Assembly: GCA_025934485.1 (NCBI GenBank)
Contig: JAICXX010000016.1
Span: forward strand, 1 to 61,467
Length of the DNA stretch: 61,467 bases
Source of the DNA: Chitinophagaceae bacterium
GTDB taxonomy: Bacteria; Bacteroidota; Bacteroidia; Chitinophagales; Chitinophagaceae
Reading direction: 5' to 3'
Below the pieces are notes generated by a model. It ran no database searches. It had not been told where the DNA came from and worked only from the letters and a program-made list of their open reading frames with translations. Below are positions 59,065-61,467 of the stretch, one piece after another; the first letter of the stretch is position 1, and every line of letters begins with the position of its first letter. The translations under genes and the position numbers were made by a program.

Positions 59065-59960
59065 TGACGTCAAAGTCTATTCCGGTATACCCCCTTGCGG
59101 AGCCTATTATGGTACGCGAGGCGACGGGCGACGGGTCCGGTTATGATCGCGACATGCTGATCCCGCACCGGAAGGGTTACTATCTTTTTGTGCTGGTAAG
59201 GCAGGGCGACAGCCGGCACTGGATCGACACCCGAAGTTATGTTTTGAAGCCCGATCACTTTTATTTTACGGTTCCCCATCAGGTACATTTAAAAGAAGAA
59301 GCACGGCCGTTGTGCGGTCTGGCGCTGGCGTTCACGCAGGAGTTCCTGCAGCTGGAGGAGAACAGCGCGCTTCTCAGGCTGCCTATCCTGTCGAACCGGG
59401 CGGGTGGTCATGAATTGCGGCTGAGTCCGGCGGATGTGGTCGCGATAGAGGAGACCATGCGGCAATTGCTGCGGGAATACCAGGGCGCGGGCGAGTGGCG
59501 GATGGCGATGCTGGGCGTCCTGTTGCATCAGCTGTTGATCCGGTTGAGCCGGCTTTACCTCGAGCAATTCCAGGGTGAGACCGAAGGGCAGGAGACCTTG
59601 TTGAAACGTTTTTTGGCGCTGGTAGCCGAACGCTATCCCGAGCTGCACGAGGTCAACACCTATGCGTCGCTGCTGCATGTGAGCACGGGTCATCTGGGCG
59701 ACGTCGTCAAGCAGCAAAGTGGCCAGACCTGTATAGAACATATCCAGGATCAGCTGCTCGTGGAAGCCAAACGGCGGCTGTTGCATACCGGGCTGCCGGT
59801 AAACCGGATCGGCGATGAGCTGGGTTTCGAAGATGCTGCGTATTTCAATCGTTTCTTCAAGCGGCATACCGGGTTGACGCCCCTGGGCTACCGGAGACAA
59901 ATCCGGGAAAAGTACCATTATGTCCCGGCGGGGTCCAGCGACGCACTTCCAAAGGTCTGA
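59064..59960 (+). CDS. AraC-family transcriptional regulator
   Basis: 298 residues. N-terminal cupin-like AraC ligand-binding domain (YYLFVLVRQGDSRHWID, residues 30-95) and C-terminal double HTH (about 185-285: HEVNTYASLLHVSTGHLGDVVKQQSGQT, cited in part, LLHTGLPVNRIGDELGFEDAAYFNRFFKRHTGLTP, cited in part). The GFEDAAYFNRFFKRHTG block is typical. ATG overlaps the ftsY stop, so it is read through from ftsY, but it probably regulates the SDR gene that follows. Confidence 0.92.
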   Translation: MTSKSIPVYPLAEPIMVREATGDGSGYDRDMLIPHRKGYYLFVLVRQGDSRHWIDTRSYVLKPDHFYFTVPHQVHLKEEARPLCGLALAFTQEFLQLEENSALLRLPILSNRAGGHELRLSPADVVAIEETMRQLLREYQGAGEWRMAMLGVLLHQLLIRLSRLYLEQFQGETEGQETLLKRFLALVAERYPELHEVNTYASLLHVSTGHLGDVVKQQSGQTCIEHIQDQLLVEAKRRLLHTGLPVNRIGDELGFEDAAYFNRFFKRHTGLTPLGYRRQIREKYHYVPAGSSDALPKV

Positions 59961-59968
59961 TACCTTTG
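59961..59968 (+). promoter_or_regulatory. -7 box upstream of the SDR gene
   Basis: TACCTTTG (TAnnTTTG). Downstream, before the SDR ATG at 60027, CATGA-type motifs occur at 59972, 59996 and 60026, possible regulator sites. A 15-codon ORF (ATG 59973 to TAA 60020) also lies here; not listed as a gene. Confidence 0.5.
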
Positions 59969-60026
59969 CGTCATGACACGAGGCCCAGCCGACTGCATGA
60001 CGCCTTTGAAAAGTCATTAACTCGTC

Positions 60027-60749
60027 ATGAACCAACAAAAAGTACTGGTCACCGGTGCCAACAAGAGCATCGGTTTTGAAACGGCGCGGCAACTGGCGCA
60101 GCAAGGTTATTATGTCTTTATCGGCAGCAGGGATTTGGCGCGGGGACAGGAGGCGGTGGCCGCATTAAAGGCGGCGGGCTTAACGTCGGTGGAGCTGCTG
60201 GAGCTCGACGTGGCCAGTGAGGCGTCGGTGACGGCGGCACGGCGGCGGCTAGGGGAACGTACCGATCGGCTGGATGTGCTGATCAACAATGCGGGTATTT
60301 TGGGTGGCGTATCACAGCAGCCTTCGGCGGTTACCGATGCGCAGCTGCACGAGGTCTTCGAGACCAATGTTTTCGGCGCTATCCGAATGGTCCGGCATTT
60401 CCTGGACATGCTGCAAGCGAGCGCACAGCCGCGGATCGTCAATGTCACCTCCGAGCTGGGGTCGCTGACGTTGCACAACGATCCTTCGTGGGTCTATTAT
60501 GCCTACAAGGGCGGAGCCTATGGGCCTTCGAAAACGGCGCTCAATGCCTATACGGTGGCGTTGGCTTACGAGCTGCGGGACCGGTTCAAGGTGAATATGG
60601 TGAATCCCGGTCATACGGCAACGGATTTCAATCGTCGCCGGGGCACCAAAAAAGTAGAAGAGGCCGCCCGGATCATCGTACAGACAGCGATGGATGCGAA
60701 CGGCCCCACGGGTAATTTCATCAGCGATTATGGCGAGACACCGTGGTAG
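60027..60749 (+). CDS. Short-chain dehydrogenase/reductase
   Basis: 240 residues. Classical SDR: cofactor loop VTGANKSIGFETA (Gly-rich TGxxxxxG), ELDVAS, NNAGILGG, and the catalytic region with Ser-Tyr-Lys: NVTSELGSLTLHNDPSWVYYAYKGGAYGPSKTALNA, cited in part, where the Tyr-x3-Lys is YGPSK and the Ser is in VTSE. TGxxxIG and the lack of a signature acidic residue after strand 2 leave NAD or NADP open. Unlike most SDRs the YxxxK lies in AYGPSKTALNAY. Substrate unknown; likely controlled by the adjacent AraC regulator. Confidence 0.92.
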   Translation: MNQQKVLVTGANKSIGFETARQLAQQGYYVFIGSRDLARGQEAVAALKAAGLTSVELLELDVASEASVTAARRRLGERTDRLDVLINNAGILGGVSQQPSAVTDAQLHEVFETNVFGAIRMVRHFLDMLQASAQPRIVNVTSELGSLTLHNDPSWVYYAYKGGAYGPSKTALNAYTVALAYELRDRFKVNMVNPGHTATDFNRRRGTKKVEEAARIIVQTAMDANGPTGNFISDYGETPW

Positions 60750-60768
60750 GCATCACCCTTTTGGCTGA

Positions 60769-61248
60769 CTACCAGCAATATTTTACACCTATTCCACCCC
60801 AGAGTCCAACATAGGGGTGATTCAATTCCAGATAAGGTTGGAGATCGGCGCTGACGGCGATGGGCGCGCCGGCGAATTTGTATTCGAGGCCCACGACGCC
60901 ATCTATCCCGATGGAGATCTCACCATTGTTGTAATAATGGTTGTCGACAACGGTCCCGTTGTAAGCACCGAGGTGAGCGCCGGGGCCGACATACCATTTC
61001 AGGCCGGGTGCATCGCTGCTGACATCGCCATAGAACTCATAGAGTCCCGTGACGCGGAACCCGTTATCCCAGAAGCTGGCAATGCCTTCGAGCGCGGCGT
61101 CGTCGTCGAGAAAATGTTTAAAGGTGACGGCGCCGGGCCAGAATTTAATGCCTACGGCATTGGTGTAGCTTTGGCTTTCGGCCTGGGCAAAGGATCGTAC
61201 GGTAAAGAAACAGGCTAGAACCGGTACTAAAAACAAGGCTTTTCTCAT
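60769..61248 (-). CDS. Small outer-membrane beta-barrel protein
   Basis: 159 residues from the ATG at 61248, starting with a signal peptide (MRKALFLVPVLACFFTVRSFAQ). The rest is strand-rich with alternating aromatic residues: NAVGIKFWPGAVTFKHFLDD, FRVTGLYEFYGDV, GLKWYVGPGAHLGAYNG, ISIGIDGVVGLEYKF and a C-terminal VGLWGGIGVKYCW ending in an aromatic residue, as in outer-membrane barrels. No known function; typical of small Bacteroidota porin-like proteins. Divergent from rimO. Confidence 0.8.
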   Translation of the reverse strand: MRKALFLVPVLACFFTVRSFAQAESQSYTNAVGIKFWPGAVTFKHFLDDDAALEGIASFWDNGFRVTGLYEFYGDVSSDAPGLKWYVGPGAHLGAYNGTVVDNHYYNNGEISIGIDGVVGLEYKFAGAPIAVSADLQPYLELNHPYVGLWGGIGVKYCW

Positions 61249-61270
61249 AGTTTTTCCTACATTTTGGCGG

Positions 61271-61278
61271 CAAATATA
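61271..61278 (-). promoter_or_regulatory. -7 box of the small barrel gene
   Basis: On the minus strand TATATTTG (TAnnTTTG) lies 22 nt before the ATG at 61248. The -33 region is not obvious. Confidence 0.4.
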
Positions 61279-61315
61279 TAAATATCGTGCCAGATAGAAT
61301 CCGGGGCACATTTCG

Positions 61316-61323
61316 TACCTTTG
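61316..61323 (+). promoter_or_regulatory. -7 box seven nt from the rimO start
   Basis: TACCTTTG (TAnnTTTG) ends 7 nt before the rimO ATG at 61331, implying a very short or absent leader. Confidence 0.45.
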
Positions 61324-61330
61324 CGCACGC

Positions 61331-61467
61331 ATGAAAACGAGGAGTTTACAACGGGATAAGGTCAATATCATTACGCTGGGTTGCAGCAAGAACATGGTCG
61401 ACAGCGAGGTGCTGAGCGGGCAGCTGCACGCGAACGATATCGACGTGGTGCATGAGAACACAAAAAA
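61331..61467 (+). CDS. rimO: Ribosomal protein S12 methylthiotransferase RimO (3'-truncated by window edge)
   Basis: Only the first 45 codons are present. MKTRSLQRDKVNIITLGCSK is the MiaB/RimO N terminus with the first Cys of the UPF0004 cluster-binding triad in ITLGCSKNMVDSEVLSGQL; SKNMVDSE is diagnostic of RimO rather than MiaB. A radical-SAM enzyme that methylthiolates Asp88 of ribosomal protein S12. In Bacteroidota rimO often lies near ftsY; here three genes separate them. Confidence 0.88.
   Translation, partial: MKTRSLQRDKVNIITLGCSKNMVDSEVLSGQLHANDIDVVHENTK

Noticed and set aside
59973..60020. 15-codon leader ORF before the SDR gene
   Set aside because: Too short to separate from chance; noted only as part of the regulatory region.
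1..61467. CRISPR array, integrase, transposase, riboswitch, rRNA
   Set aside because: No regularly spaced direct repeats, no recombinase or transposase motifs, no recognisable riboswitch core or rRNA sequence seen by reading both strands.

Overview
The window looks like chromosome of a GC-rich member of the Bacteroidota, most likely family Chitinophagaceae. The signs are Bacteroidota-specific families (a DUF4295 small basic protein next to rpmG, DUF4846, a long LepB, a head-GIN/DUF2807 protein, a CarboxypepD_reg/TonB-type outer-membrane receptor, an OmpA with type-3 thrombospondin repeats), a LytS/LytT pair, and promoter -7 boxes of the form TAnnTTTG. The assignment is from family recognition and promoter style; no 16S gene is present. 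Genes are dense, on both strands, with short gaps. No complete prophage, insertion sequence, integrase or CRISPR array was seen.

Layout. 1-4.8 kb: three consecutive sensor kinases carrying five receiver domains and no DNA-binding output (the first is cut by the window edge). 4.8-8.2 kb: DinB-like protein, pyruvate dehydrogenase E1 beta, a 45-residue membrane peptide, DUF4846 and a phosphopantetheinyl transferase. 8.2-14.3 kb: an NtrC-type regulator without DNA-binding domain, an alpha/beta hydrolase, signal peptidase I, a transglutaminase-like protein, cytidine deaminase and a head-GIN protein. 14.3-16.7 kb: a 2Fe-2S flavoprotein reductase, then the decayed tail of an RND efflux operon. 16.7-25.1 kb: penicillin/AHL acylase, ogt, a csaA-like gene broken by a GC-rich hairpin element, osmC, a Tat-exported Gfo/Idh/MocA oxidoreductase, a SirB1-like protein and topA. 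25.4-28.1 kb: the 5-oxoprolinase operon pxpB-pxpC-pxpA. 28.3-31.3 kb: an accessory patch with a secreted tail-fibre-like protein, a frameshifted partner, a small lone ORF, DUF892 and small unknown proteins. 31.5-45.2 kb: cell-envelope genes (Omp85-like barrel, SGNH hydrolase, TonB-type receptor, DUF445, tRNA-His, tail-specific protease, MFS, DinB, subtilase, OmpA). 45.3-57.2 kb: aldehyde dehydrogenase, LytS/LytT pair, panB, ppx and ppk1 (polyphosphate turnover), PQQ dehydrogenase and membrane M28 peptidase. 57.3-61.5 kb: rpmB-rpmG-DUF4295-ftsY, AraC regulator, SDR, a small beta-barrel protein and the start of rimO.

Most of the window is housekeeping and envelope biology. The least ordinary parts are the two decayed loci (RND/TolC remnant and hairpin-interrupted csaA), the accessory patch at 28.3-30.0 kb, the HTH-less sigma-54-type regulator, and a recurrent architecture in which the -7 box lies only 6-7 nt from the start codon, suggesting leaderless mRNAs. 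I found no complete novel defence or conflict system that I can defend; the best lead is the secreted protein/frameshifted tail/small-ORF trio at 28.3-30.0 kb.
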